A DNA stretch of 64,000 nt, from positions 62,001 to 126,000 of the forward strand of contig AUJT01000008.1 of assembly GCA_000424365.1 (NCBI GenBank). Reading direction: 5' to 3'. The translations under genes were made by a program, and so were the position numbers. Positions within the stretch are counted from its first letter, which is position 1. Each line of letters begins with the position of its first letter. The notes under the pieces were generated by a model. That model made no database searches. It was not told the origin of the DNA and saw only the letters and a list, made by a program, of their open reading frames with translations. Origin of the DNA: Lachnospiraceae bacterium NK4A144. GTDB taxonomy: Bacteria > Bacillota > Clostridia > Lachnospirales > Lachnospiraceae. Below are positions 43,511 through 51,148 of the stretch, piece after piece.

Positions 43511-43655
43511 GTTACAGTTCACACGTAAACGGAGCATTTACTGCGGAGTTTACGACCAAAAAAGTGGAATAGTCATTGGATTTTGCCCATCGTCGCAGAC
43601 GATTTAATTGGCAAAATCCGTTACGTGAGCGAGCTGAAAGCAAGTGAACAGTAAC
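43511..43655 (+). mobile_element. Repeat A copy 2: 145-bp MITE with 8-bp target duplication
   Basis: Ends are GTTACAGTTCAC and GTGAACAGTAAC. The flanking octamer AAAAAGAG occurs on both sides (43503-43510 and 43656-43663). This copy is the most diverged of the three but keeps the internal GGATTTTGCC/GGCAAAATCC stem. It is inserted at the foot of the terminator of the 43712 gene, so the duplication includes the T-tract and first stem bases of that terminator. Confidence 0.9.
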
Positions 43656-43698
43656 AAAAAGAGCATCACCATGACATCAGTCACAGCAATGCTCTCTT
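43656..43698 (-). terminator. Terminator of the 43712 gene
   Basis: On the minus strand GAGCAT (43689-43694) pairs with ATGCTC (43661-43666), followed by TTTTT. Repeat A copy 2 abuts its T-tract. Confidence 0.7.
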
Positions 43699-43711
43699 CA
43701 CATTCCAATAC

Positions 43712-43990
43712 TCAGGCGATTGCTTCGAGTTTCTTAACCTTTTCAATATCGAATTCTTCCTCACCGGCAGAACCCATAACTTCCTCGTAATACTTTCTGA
43801 GTTCTTCACGACCCTCGTCTTTTAAAACGATTTCCACCGCTCTCCTTCGACACTCAGCACTCTCAGCGCCGTAAGTTCTGATAAGTACTTCAGGATTATT
43901 CACGATCCAATTGCATACACGGTAAAGAATCGCAGGATCTTCACGATATGACTGTACATAAGTTTCAATGTTCTCATTCACAATGCTCAT
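43712..43990 (-). CDS. Small acidic helical protein of unknown function
   Basis: 92 residues, strongly charged and helical, with no membrane span or metal motif. A central AESAECRRRAVEIVLKDEGR (residues about 42-61) is followed by an acidic tail. It has its own start with GGAGC upstream and its own terminator, so it looks like a real single-gene unit. I do not recognise a family. It is flanked by Repeat A sequences on both sides. Confidence 0.5.
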   Translation of the reverse strand: MSIVNENIETYVQSYREDPAILYRVCNWIVNNPEVLIRTYGAESAECRRRAVEIVLKDEGREELRKYYEEVMGSAGEEEFDIEKVKKLEAIA

Positions 43991-44048
43991 CAGTAGCTCC
44001 TTTATTCATCTTAAAATCACAAGACATATACCTTGTCTATATGTTTTT

Positions 44049-44070
44049 GTTCACTCGCTTACAGCTCGCC
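44049..44070 (-). repeat. Repeat A fragment (end only)
   Basis: GTTCACTCGCTTACAGCTCG matches the terminal 20 bases of the reversed element, after which similarity stops. Confidence 0.5.
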
Positions 44071-44165
44071 AAGTGCTTCGTGCAGTAAAAAACGCACAAC
44101 AAATATATAATACAGTATATTGTATACATTTTCAAGCTAAAAAGTTCCGCTTTTACAGGTTTCTT

Positions 44166-44237
44166 GTTACAGTTCACTCGCTTACAGCTCGCTCACGTAA
44201 CGGATTCTTCGCTCACGTCGCATCCAATACGCGCAAA
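44166..44237 (-). repeat. Repeat A end joined to a Repeat C-like segment
   Basis: 44166-44205 matches the right end of Repeat A (GTTACAGTTCACTCGCTTAC onwards to CGTAACGGAT). From there the sequence continues as GGATTCTTCGCTCACGTCGC and ATCCAATACGCGCA, which matches the middle of the hairpin cluster at 36189-36255 instead. It appears to be a hybrid or nested remnant. The whole 43991-44318 interval contains no gene. Confidence 0.5.
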
Positions 44238-44239
44238 AT

Positions 44240-44292
44240 AAAATCCCCCCAGAGTAGACATTGGATAATTCCAGTGTCTACTTTAGGGGAAT
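44240..44292 (-). terminator. Terminator after hypA
   Basis: On the minus strand AGTAGACACTGG and the later CCAATGTCTACT pair, with an outer CCCC/GGGG extension, followed by ATTTTATTTTG. It ends the trpS-hypA unit. Confidence 0.75.
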
Positions 44293-44318
44293 CATATCAC
44301 ATTCACATGGTCAGGATT

Positions 44319-44660
44319 TTATTCTGCACGTACAGACTTTATTATAAATTCACTTCCTGTGCCCTTTATTAGCCTTGATTCGCCTCCGCACTCCGGACAT
44401 GCAAACATTCTCCCATGCGGAAATATATGCCCGCATTTCGAACATTTAAGCTGTGCCGATGTATGCTCAAATTTAAGCTCCGCGTTTTCACAGCTGTGTC
44501 CCTCGGAAAGCATTTCAAAATACATCGTGACACATTCATCCACCACACCTGACAGCTCACCTATCACAAGGTCGATACCAAGGATCTTTTTATAATGATT
44601 CTTCTCTGTTTCCTTATCAAGTGTGCGGATAAGATTTTCTACTATCGGAAGCTCATGCAT
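44319..44660 (-). CDS. hypA: Hydrogenase maturation nickel metallochaperone HypA-like protein
   Basis: 113 residues from the ATG at 44658-44660. I prefer this start because HypA proteins begin MHE (here MHELPIVE), where His2 binds nickel. The zinc site is [20 protein letters not shown], with the two C-x-x-C pairs. The acidic [17 protein letters not shown] segment is conserved in the family. The start lies inside the end of trpS (8-base overlap), so it is translationally coupled to it. No hydrogenase or other hyp gene is in the window, so its nickel client must be elsewhere. Confidence 0.9.
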   Translation of the reverse strand: MHELPIVENLIRTLDKETEKNHYKKILGIDLVIGELSGVVDECVTMYFEMLSEGHSCENAELKFEHTSAQLKCSKCGHIFPHGRMFACPECGGESRLIKGTGSEFIIKSVRAE

Positions 44661-45747
44661 TTTTGTACTTCTCGATCTGCTCCTGGATAAGAGCATTGTC
44701 ATCAAAGTAGTTGATCTTCATAGCAGCCTTTACATCATCAAGAGTCTTTGCCGCTACCTCGCGTGCCTCCTCAGTACCCTTCTTCAGTACTTCGTAAACA
44801 TACGGGATGTCCTTCTCAAACTCGTGACGACGTGCACGGATAGGCTCAAGAGTTGCCTGCATTACATTGTTCAGGAACTTCTTAACCTTCATATCTCCGA
44901 GACCGCCTCTTGTATAGTGGTCCTTCATCTCCTGCAGGTTCTGGTAATCAGGGCAGAACTCTGCGAAATACTCATCCTTGCAGAAAGCATCAAGATAAGT
45001 AAATACCGTATTACCCTCAAGTTTGCCGGGATCCGAAACCTTGAGATGTGTAGGATCGGTAAACATGCTCTTTACCTTCTTTTCCAGTTCAGCCGGATCC
45101 TCGGAAAGATAAATGCAGTTTCCGAGAGACTTACTCATCTTTTCCTTTCCGTCAATACCCGGAAGACGGAGACAAGCCTTGTCTGTAGGAAGCATGATAT
45201 CAGGCTCTACAAGAACAGGTCCGTATACGGAATTAAACTTACGAACTATCTCACGAGTCTGCTCGATCATCGGCTCCTGATCCTCACCTACCGGAACCGT
45301 AGTAGCCTTAAACGCAGTAATATCTGCTGCCTGGCTGATCGGATAGCACATAAAACCAACCGGAATGCTATTCTGGAAATCACGCATATGAAGCTCATTC
45401 TTAACGGTAGGATTACGCTGCAGACGTGCAACTGTAACGAGATTCATATAATAGAATGTGAGCTCTGTAAGCTCTGGGATCTGTGACTGTATGAGGATAG
45501 AAGTCTTAGCAGGATCGATTCCTACTGAAAGATAATCAAGTGCTACTTCTACGATATTCTGACGAACCTTCTCCGGATTATCCGCATTATCTGTAAGCGC
45601 CTGTGCATCAGCGACCATTACAAAGATCTTATCGTACTCCCCGGACTCCTGCAGTTCTACTCTTCTGCGAAGAGAACCAACGTAGTGTCCTACATGCAAA
45701 CGTCCTGTGGGACGATCACCTGTCAAAATGATTTTACTGTTACCCAT
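44653..45747 (-). CDS. trpS: Tryptophan-tRNA ligase
   Basis: 364 residues, class I aminoacyl-tRNA synthetase. The HIGH motif appears as [14 protein letters not shown] near residue 13 and the KMSKS loop as [11 protein letters not shown] near residue 200. QPMIEQTRE-like substrate contacts ([17 protein letters not shown]) are also visible. GGAGG lies upstream of the ATG. The short leader contains a GAAGCC/GGCTTC hairpin but no T-box consensus. Its end overlaps hypA. Confidence 0.97.
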   Translation of the reverse strand: MGNSKIILTGDRPTGRLHVGHYVGSLRRRVELQESGEYDKIFVMVADAQALTDNADNPEKVRQNIVEVALDYLSVGIDPAKTSILIQSQIPELTELTFYYMNLVTVARLQRNPTVKNELHMRDFQNSIPVGFMCYPISQAADITAFKATTVPVGEDQEPMIEQTREIVRKFNSVYGPVLVEPDIMLPTDKACLRLPGIDGKEKMSKSLGNCIYLSEDPAELEKKVKSMFTDPTHLKVSDPGKLEGNTVFTYLDAFCKDEYFAEFCPDYQNLQEMKDHYTRGGLGDMKVKKFLNNVMQATLEPIRARRHEFEKDIPYVYEVLKKGTEEAREVAAKTLDDVKAAMKINYFDDNALIQEQIEKYKNA

Positions 45748-45818
45748 TTTAATAAACCTCCAAAATCCGAAGCCCTTCTCCGGCTTCCCTTTACTACTCT
45801 ATATTTTTGCTGTTTCCG

Positions 45819-46415
45819 TCAAAAATGATAATTCTTTTGCTTCAACAGCCTTGTTTTCACATAATGAAATGTCTTTTCTTCCCCGTATACAGCCAGCATA
45901 CGAAGAAGCCCGTAAAGCAGCAGACGTGTCTCTCTGTGCATCGGTATCCTGTACATATTGTACTCGAAATACTTTAACGGAAGATCGTCTGTATAATGCC
46001 CTTTATTATAAATCTTAGATGCTGCGATGCGATCCATCATCATCTCGACCACATATCTCAGAGGCATTTTTACTGCGATAAGTATATCCTTTTCGTTTGT
46101 CGTTCTGGAATTGTAATCGATCCAGTACTCGTAATGGTGCAGATTTCGACCCTTGTGATGAAGCCATGCAGACGAATAACCCACAGCCTCTCTTTCTGCA
46201 TTATTGGGGCTGCGGTTTCCCTGATAATATCTTGCTCCAACTAAAAATTCTCTCGGAGAATACTTAGATAAGTCGTGCATAAGTCCCTGCCAATATAAAC
46301 CTACACGAAAACAATTTCTCATAACGAGGATCTTGTGTTCCGTAATAGTAATAAAATGGCTGACAGGATGAGAATCCATCACAATACGAAGTGCATTTAT
46401 GATCATTTCTGTCAT
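45819..46415 (-). CDS. DUF5662-family protein
   Basis: 198 residues. HFITITEHKILVMRNCFRVG and WQGLMHDLSKYSPREFLVGA near residues 20-62 are the hallmark of the DUF5662 family; the following ARYYQGNRSPNNAEREA and AWLHHKGRNLHHYEYWID add a His-rich patch. The H-D-x-S-K and HH-x-x-x-x-x-HH pattern suggests a metal site, possibly HD-like, but I know of no assigned activity. Its start overlaps the TraX gene by 4 bases, in the operon GlgX-like, TraX, DUF5662. Confidence 0.8.
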   Translation of the reverse strand: MTEMIINALRIVMDSHPVSHFITITEHKILVMRNCFRVGLYWQGLMHDLSKYSPREFLVGARYYQGNRSPNNAEREAVGYSSAWLHHKGRNLHHYEYWIDYNSRTTNEKDILIAVKMPLRYVVEMMMDRIAASKIYNKGHYTDDLPLKYFEYNMYRIPMHRETRLLLYGLLRMLAVYGEEKTFHYVKTRLLKQKNYHF

Positions 46416-47053
46416 CGGAAATACCTCATCTTTATCCAGTACAGGATAAGAAGATGTCCGGGGTAGAAAGCATAAAAGAAATACTTAAATCCCGGACCCT
46501 TCTGTCCATTGTAAAGAGAAATCGGTAAAAGTGCAAGGCTGCCAAACGACTGGATATATGACGAAAACAACCTGCAATTTAGGATAATGATCGAATTGCA
46601 TTTGCTGAATTCCAGATCCCTAAACCAATAAAAACAGCAGACCATCAGAACTCCAATATACCGATAGTCAGAATGGATCATCTGCGCGATTCCGCCAAAA
46701 GCCGCAATTGCCGCAGCTTTTAGATATAAGCTGTTGCTGAGCTTCATCACCTGAAGTGCCATGAGTCCGAGAAACAGCGTAAAGAAGACATTCTGATGCA
46801 GCGGATCGAAAAATTTGCCATGAAAGTATAGATCAAACGGAACCTCCGACACCAAAGCAAATAGAAATAATCGTCCCAGATACTTCTTTACATTTCGTGT
46901 ATGGCAAAAACCCTCAACGAGTAAAAAAGCATATATCGGAAATGCCAGTCTGCCTATATATCTAAGCTCCCTTATTTTGGGATAGAGCTGTGAGCCGATA
47001 TGATCAATGAGCATAGCCACGCAAGCTAATAATTTCAACGAAAAAACGCTCAT
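46412..47053 (-). CDS. TraX-family membrane protein
   Basis: 213 residues with about six spans. The N-terminus LKLLACVAMLIDHIGSQLYP, with LRYIGRLAFPIYAFLLVEGF next, is the TraX family signature. TraX was first named for F-pilin N-acetylation, but chromosomal homologues are common in Lachnospiraceae without pili and probably acetylate other surface molecules. It overlaps both neighbours by 4 bases, so it is cotranslated with the GlgX-like protein and DUF5662. Confidence 0.88.
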   Translation of the reverse strand: MSVFSLKLLACVAMLIDHIGSQLYPKIRELRYIGRLAFPIYAFLLVEGFCHTRNVKKYLGRLFLFALVSEVPFDLYFHGKFFDPLHQNVFFTLFLGLMALQVMKLSNSLYLKAAAIAAFGGIAQMIHSDYRYIGVLMVCCFYWFRDLEFSKCNSIIILNCRLFSSYIQSFGSLALLPISLYNGQKGPGFKYFFYAFYPGHLLILYWIKMRYFR

Positions 47054-49029
47054 TTTCCACTTCTCTTTTTCTTTTTAGTTTTGTTTTTCACCGGCTTATC
47101 ATCCTCAGTCATAAGGATCCGCACACTTCTCGGAGGGATGGTTATTAGACTTCCGTCATCAGAATCTTTTTTGGAGGATTTCTCCATCTCTCCTGTCGCA
47201 AGCACTTCCGTCCACTTTTTACCCACCGGAGCCTTCGGCACCGCAAGCTGTTTGCTCTGCCAGTACATGTTAAATGCCAGATAAAAGTCTCTGTCGGGTT
47301 TTCCATCCGGCAGGATCTCATAAGAGCCTGCATATAAAACACCGATATGTCTGAAATAGTCCTCATAACGCGGAGCCCATGCCTGTTCTCCGTGGAATGA
47401 AATATCCGGCCATCCATAATTTCTAAAGTCGGTATACTTCTTTGCCTCTGCACTCCTAAATACAGGATGCGCCTTTCTGAAAGCTATGAGGAACTTCACG
47501 AACTCATATACTTCACTATTTTTTGAAAGATGATCCCAGTTAAGCCAGTTCACGGAATTATCCTGGCAGTATGGATTATTATTTCCGTGTCTCGTGTGCA
47601 GGAACTCATCTCCGGCTGTGATCTCCGGTATTCCCTGTGATAAAAACAGCATTACGAGCGCATTGCGTATCTGTCTGTGACGCAGGCGCAAAACCGGTTT
47701 CCTTCGCGTAGCGCCTTCTGCTCCGCAATTCCATGAATAGTTGTAATCGGTTCCGTCCGTATTGTTTTCACCGTTGGCTTCGTTATGTTTTCCGTCGTAA
47801 CTTACCATGTCATTTAAGGTGAATCCCGCATAACTCGACAGGAAATTAACTACGGCATATCTCTGTGGATGCTCCGCTATATGAGCCTGAAAAGCTCTCA
47901 GCATATCTGAATCACTCTTTAAATAGCGACGGATGTCGTATAAAAACGGATCATTTAAGACCGCAAGATTCGGAACCTTATCCTGTCTTAAATACGTGTG
48001 CCTGTCTCCGCCTCCTGCGGTAAATGCCGCACAGGAAGATGCTATACGTTCAATCTCCTGCGGAACATGCTCAAGTATTATCTTTACTGTAGAAAGATAC
48101 GGGTCCGTAAGAATCTCCTCTGCCGGAACAGCAACACCCAGAATCCTGAATCCATCCACATGATAACGTATTCTCCAGAATCTAAGCACCTGCAGGATAA
48201 ATTCCTTTGACATATCCGGTTCAAAATAGAAATCCGCAAGAACCTCTATGCCTGCCTCATGATATGCAAGCACGAGCTTTTTGAAGGATTCCGGTCCGTT
48301 TCCATTCGCAGAATAACTATTTTTAGGTGTAAAATAATTTCCTCTGGTAAAGCCCCAGTAATTTATCCTGCGGCCCATATGACCTTTTTTACCGGCTTCT
48401 TCGGCTTCTGTAGTAGTCCGCGCTTTTTTCTCCGGCATAACTTCATTAAAGTCATAAACAGGCATAAACTCTGCTGTATTTATACCAAGTTCCTTTATAT
48501 AAGGCAGCTTTTCAATAGCACCTTCAAAAGTGCCCGGATGAGCAACTTTACTGCTCTTATGCATCGTAAAACCACGGACATGCATATAATAGAGCATCAT
48601 TTCATTCCAGGGTCTCTCTATAGGTCTGTCATTTTTCCATGCCTCAGATGCTTCCGTTCCGGTTTCTTCCACCGGTATCAGAGCTTTCGGATGGAAATGT
48701 CCCCACCTCTCGTCTCCAATAGTCCTTAAAGCAAAGGGATCGACAAATTCTCTTTTTCCGCTCTTTAAGAGGCATGAGAATCTCCCCGGCTCCAATAATC
48801 CTGGGCCGGAAATCTCCATCGCATATACTCTTCCCACGATTCCCTTTTTAGGAAACGGTATTTCTCTCGAAGCTCCGCTTTTACGGTCAAAAAGAACGAG
48901 AGAAAGCCCTTCCCCCGTTCTTCCGCATGCCGCAATATGCACCCTGTCACCAACGACCTGCATACCAAGGGGCGTCGGTGCTCCGGGCTGAACTTCTATC
49001 TGAATTACTTCTGTACTGTTATCTGCCAT
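47050..49029 (-). CDS. GlgX/isoamylase-like GH13 protein, apparently catalytically inactive
   Basis: 659 residues with a GH13 glycogen-debranching framework: an N-terminal CBM48-like part (residues about 10-110), then MLYYMHVRGFTMHKSS and YWGFTRGNYFTPKNSYSA. GFTLNDMVSYDGKHNEANGE near 402-421 is almost the GlgX signature. However, the catalytic positions are changed. The nucleophile motif GFRFD reads GFRIL (residues 293-297). The H-D before GFTLND is Y-A. The D-x-x-x-N-H region is replaced by LADFYFEPDMS. A segment of roughly 60 residues normally between regions I and II also seems missing. I read it as a pseudoenzyme. The C-terminus is Lys-rich. Confidence 0.8.
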   Translation of the reverse strand: MADNSTEVIQIEVQPGAPTPLGMQVVGDRVHIAACGRTGEGLSLVLFDRKSGASREIPFPKKGIVGRVYAMEISGPGLLEPGRFSCLLKSGKREFVDPFALRTIGDERWGHFHPKALIPVEETGTEASEAWKNDRPIERPWNEMMLYYMHVRGFTMHKSSKVAHPGTFEGAIEKLPYIKELGINTAEFMPVYDFNEVMPEKKARTTTEAEEAGKKGHMGRRINYWGFTRGNYFTPKNSYSANGNGPESFKKLVLAYHEAGIEVLADFYFEPDMSKEFILQVLRFWRIRYHVDGFRILGVAVPAEEILTDPYLSTVKIILEHVPQEIERIASSCAAFTAGGGDRHTYLRQDKVPNLAVLNDPFLYDIRRYLKSDSDMLRAFQAHIAEHPQRYAVVNFLSSYAGFTLNDMVSYDGKHNEANGENNTDGTDYNYSWNCGAEGATRRKPVLRLRHRQIRNALVMLFLSQGIPEITAGDEFLHTRHGNNNPYCQDNSVNWLNWDHLSKNSEVYEFVKFLIAFRKAHPVFRSAEAKKYTDFRNYGWPDISFHGEQAWAPRYEDYFRHIGVLYAGSYEILPDGKPDRDFYLAFNMYWQSKQLAVPKAPVGKKWTEVLATGEMEKSSKKDSDDGSLITIPPRSVRILMTEDDKPVKNKTKKKKRSGK

Positions 49030-49148
49030 TTTTCATCTTTCTCTGCATCGTTAATTACTACAATGCAGAATTTTTACAACAAACGATATTCTGAATAATT
49101 GTAACACAGAACAACTTTTTGCGCGAGTATTATTGCTTTTCATCTTTC

Positions 49149-49294
49149 GTTACTGTTCACTCGCTTCCAGCTCGCTCACGTAACGGATTTTGCCAATTAA
49201 ATCGCCTCCGGCGATGGGCAAAATCTAATGGCTTTTCATCTTTCGTGGTCGTAAACTCCGCAGCGTAGTGCTCCGTTTACGTGTGAACTGTTAC
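49149..49294 (-). mobile_element. Repeat A copy 3 (reversed): 146-bp MITE with 8-bp target duplication
   Basis: The reverse complement differs from copy 1 at only about 4 of 146 bases. The octamer CATCTTTC is present exactly on both sides (49141-49148 and 49295-49302). The insertion lies in the 3' end of the UvrD-like gene, and its left-end sequence now supplies the last 19 codons and the stop of that gene. Confidence 0.92.
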
Positions 49295-51116
49295 CATCTT
49301 TCTCATTACATATCACTCTTAAAAATCTCGATTTCGTCATAGCTTTTCCGTGATCATCTTTTATATACCATATATGCAGCCTCTCTTCCGCTCGCGTCAT
49401 GCCTACATAAAAAAGACGGCGTTCTTCCTCTATGTCGCTTTTTAAGACTGACTTATCTGACGGAAGGATGCCTTCGTTTACATCCGTCAGAAATACCTCA
49501 TTAAATTCAAGTCCTTTTGATCTGTGAAGCGTCATTATAGTCACCGCATCCTGATCACTGTTTCCGGCCCCTCTCTGCTGTATCTTCTGTATCTCATACC
49601 TGTACTGCTCCGCTGACTCCTCCCATGCAGCAAAGGATCTGAATTCACGTGCTCTTTCCTTCATTTCCTCTGCCATGACCTTCAGTTCCCGATACTCCAG
49701 CCGTTTCTTCGCTGCATAATCTCTTAAAAAACTAAGATATCCCATTCCATTAAGTATAAAATGTACCGCTGCATAAGGTCTCATTTTGGATAAAGCAGCC
49801 AGATCCCGTCTGTATTTCGATATTTGAGAAAGCGTTTTCACATCGTATTTATGGTACTCTTCCAATTCATCAAAATTAAACTCACAACCTCTCACCGCAT
49901 TCCTGCTGATACACCTGTAGGGTCTGTTCATTACCCTGTAAAATGTCCTCCGGCTCATATCTCCCCCTGCCTGCCGAAGATATGCAAATATATCCTGCGC
50001 GATAAAGTGATCATAAGGATTTGTGATCTTTTCTCCCGAACGGCAAGGGATATCAAATGAAGTCAGTTTTTCTGCGATAAACGATACAAGACTATTGGTC
50101 CTGACAAGGATAGCTCTTTCATTAAGCTGACCTTTATGATTTTTTAATTCGTCTCTCAGAGCATTTATCTCCTCCTCTCTGCTCTTAAATCCCCTGATAT
50201 CGATCCTGTCTGACCCATCAGGCCTGTCATCATCCTGTTTCTTTTTATTAGCCCGTATCTCTTTTTCCAGACGGTTTTCATTTTCTGCTATCACCTTTGA
50301 AGCAGCATCAACTATCTCCGCATGTGACCGGTAATTTGTACTGAGATGAATCACTGCCGCTCCGGGATAGTCCCTGATAAAGTCCTGCATGACAGACGGA
50401 TCAGCTCCCCGAAAAGAATATATCGACTGGTCATCATCACCGACCATAAAAAGATTTGCATTATTCCCCGCCAACATACGGATTCCCTTATATTGTGCAG
50501 GATCCATATCCTGACATTCGTCTACGAGAATAAATCTAAACTTTTCCTGCCAGCGGCGTAAAACTTCCGGGCGCTCACTAAAAAGCTGTACGACTCTCAG
50601 AACCATATCATCAAAGTCAATAAGACGCAGATCATTCATTCTCTGCCTGTAAAGCCTGCAAACCTCAGGAAAAAGCTCCTCCGACAAAACTGCTGATGAC
50701 ACTTCCTCCGGCGCTTTTCCGCATTTCACACGACTGATCTCAGACAACAAAGTAACTGCAGAACGGCGAAAGTCAAGTATTTCTACTTCTTTCTGCATTA
50801 AGATCTCGCTCAGGATATTAAATTGTATTTCTGGATTTATTATATTTTCTGAAGTGAAACGATAGGTGTTTCGTAGAATATTAAAAAATACGGAATGAAA
50901 TGTTCCGAAAGTGACAGATGCCGCGGCATCTCCGAGAAGTTCCTGTGCACGGCTTTTCATCTCTGTACCGGCTGCACGGGTAAATGTGATGGTTAAAATA
51001 GAAGAAGGATCAATATGTGCCTCTGAAACAAGAAACTGCAGGCGGTTCACCAATACACGGGTCTTTCCGGCCCCCGGTCCCGCGACTACCATAGCGGGAC
51101 CATATATATGGGTCAC
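49236..51116 (-). CDS. UvrD/PcrA-like superfamily 1 DNA helicase with MITE-encoded C-terminus
   Basis: 626 residues from a GTG at 51114-51116. Helicase motifs in order: Walker A VVAGPGAGKTRVLV, TITFTRAAGTEM, motif II FILVDECQDMDPAQY (DECQD), motif III VGDDDQSIYSFRGADP, motif V IMTLHRSKGLEFNEVF and motif VI EEERRLFYVGMTRAEERL. The usual Q motif reads LSDEQLQAV in frame just upstream of the GTG, back to a stop at 51183-51185, with no ATG/GTG/TTG there. So the true start may be a rare codon near 51150-51158. The last residues, GNSSHVNGALRCGVYDHER, come from Repeat A. It follows gltX almost without a gap. Confidence 0.88.
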   Translation of the reverse strand: MTHIYGPAMVVAGPGAGKTRVLVNRLQFLVSEAHIDPSSILTITFTRAAGTEMKSRAQELLGDAAASVTFGTFHSVFFNILRNTYRFTSENIINPEIQFNILSEILMQKEVEILDFRRSAVTLLSEISRVKCGKAPEEVSSAVLSEELFPEVCRLYRQRMNDLRLIDFDDMVLRVVQLFSERPEVLRRWQEKFRFILVDECQDMDPAQYKGIRMLAGNNANLFMVGDDDQSIYSFRGADPSVMQDFIRDYPGAAVIHLSTNYRSHAEIVDAASKVIAENENRLEKEIRANKKKQDDDRPDGSDRIDIRGFKSREEEINALRDELKNHKGQLNERAILVRTNSLVSFIAEKLTSFDIPCRSGEKITNPYDHFIAQDIFAYLRQAGGDMSRRTFYRVMNRPYRCISRNAVRGCEFNFDELEEYHKYDVKTLSQISKYRRDLAALSKMRPYAAVHFILNGMGYLSFLRDYAAKKRLEYRELKVMAEEMKERAREFRSFAAWEESAEQYRYEIQKIQQRGAGNSDQDAVTIMTLHRSKGLEFNEVFLTDVNEGILPSDKSVLKSDIEEERRLFYVGMTRAEERLHIWYIKDDHGKAMTKSRFLRVICNEKDGNSSHVNGALRCGVYDHER

Positions 51117-51148
51117 AGCCTGCAGCTGTTCATCTGACAGATCTAAAG

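Noticed and set aside
45748-45815. T-box upstream of trpS
   Set aside because: The 67-base gap is too short and lacks the GGTGGTACCGCG-type T-box; only a small GAAGCC/GGCTTC hairpin is present.
5161-49294. Treating the three Repeat A copies as a CRISPR-like or phage attachment signal
   Set aside because: They are 44 kb apart in total with no regular spacing, and each has its own target duplication, which indicates transposition.
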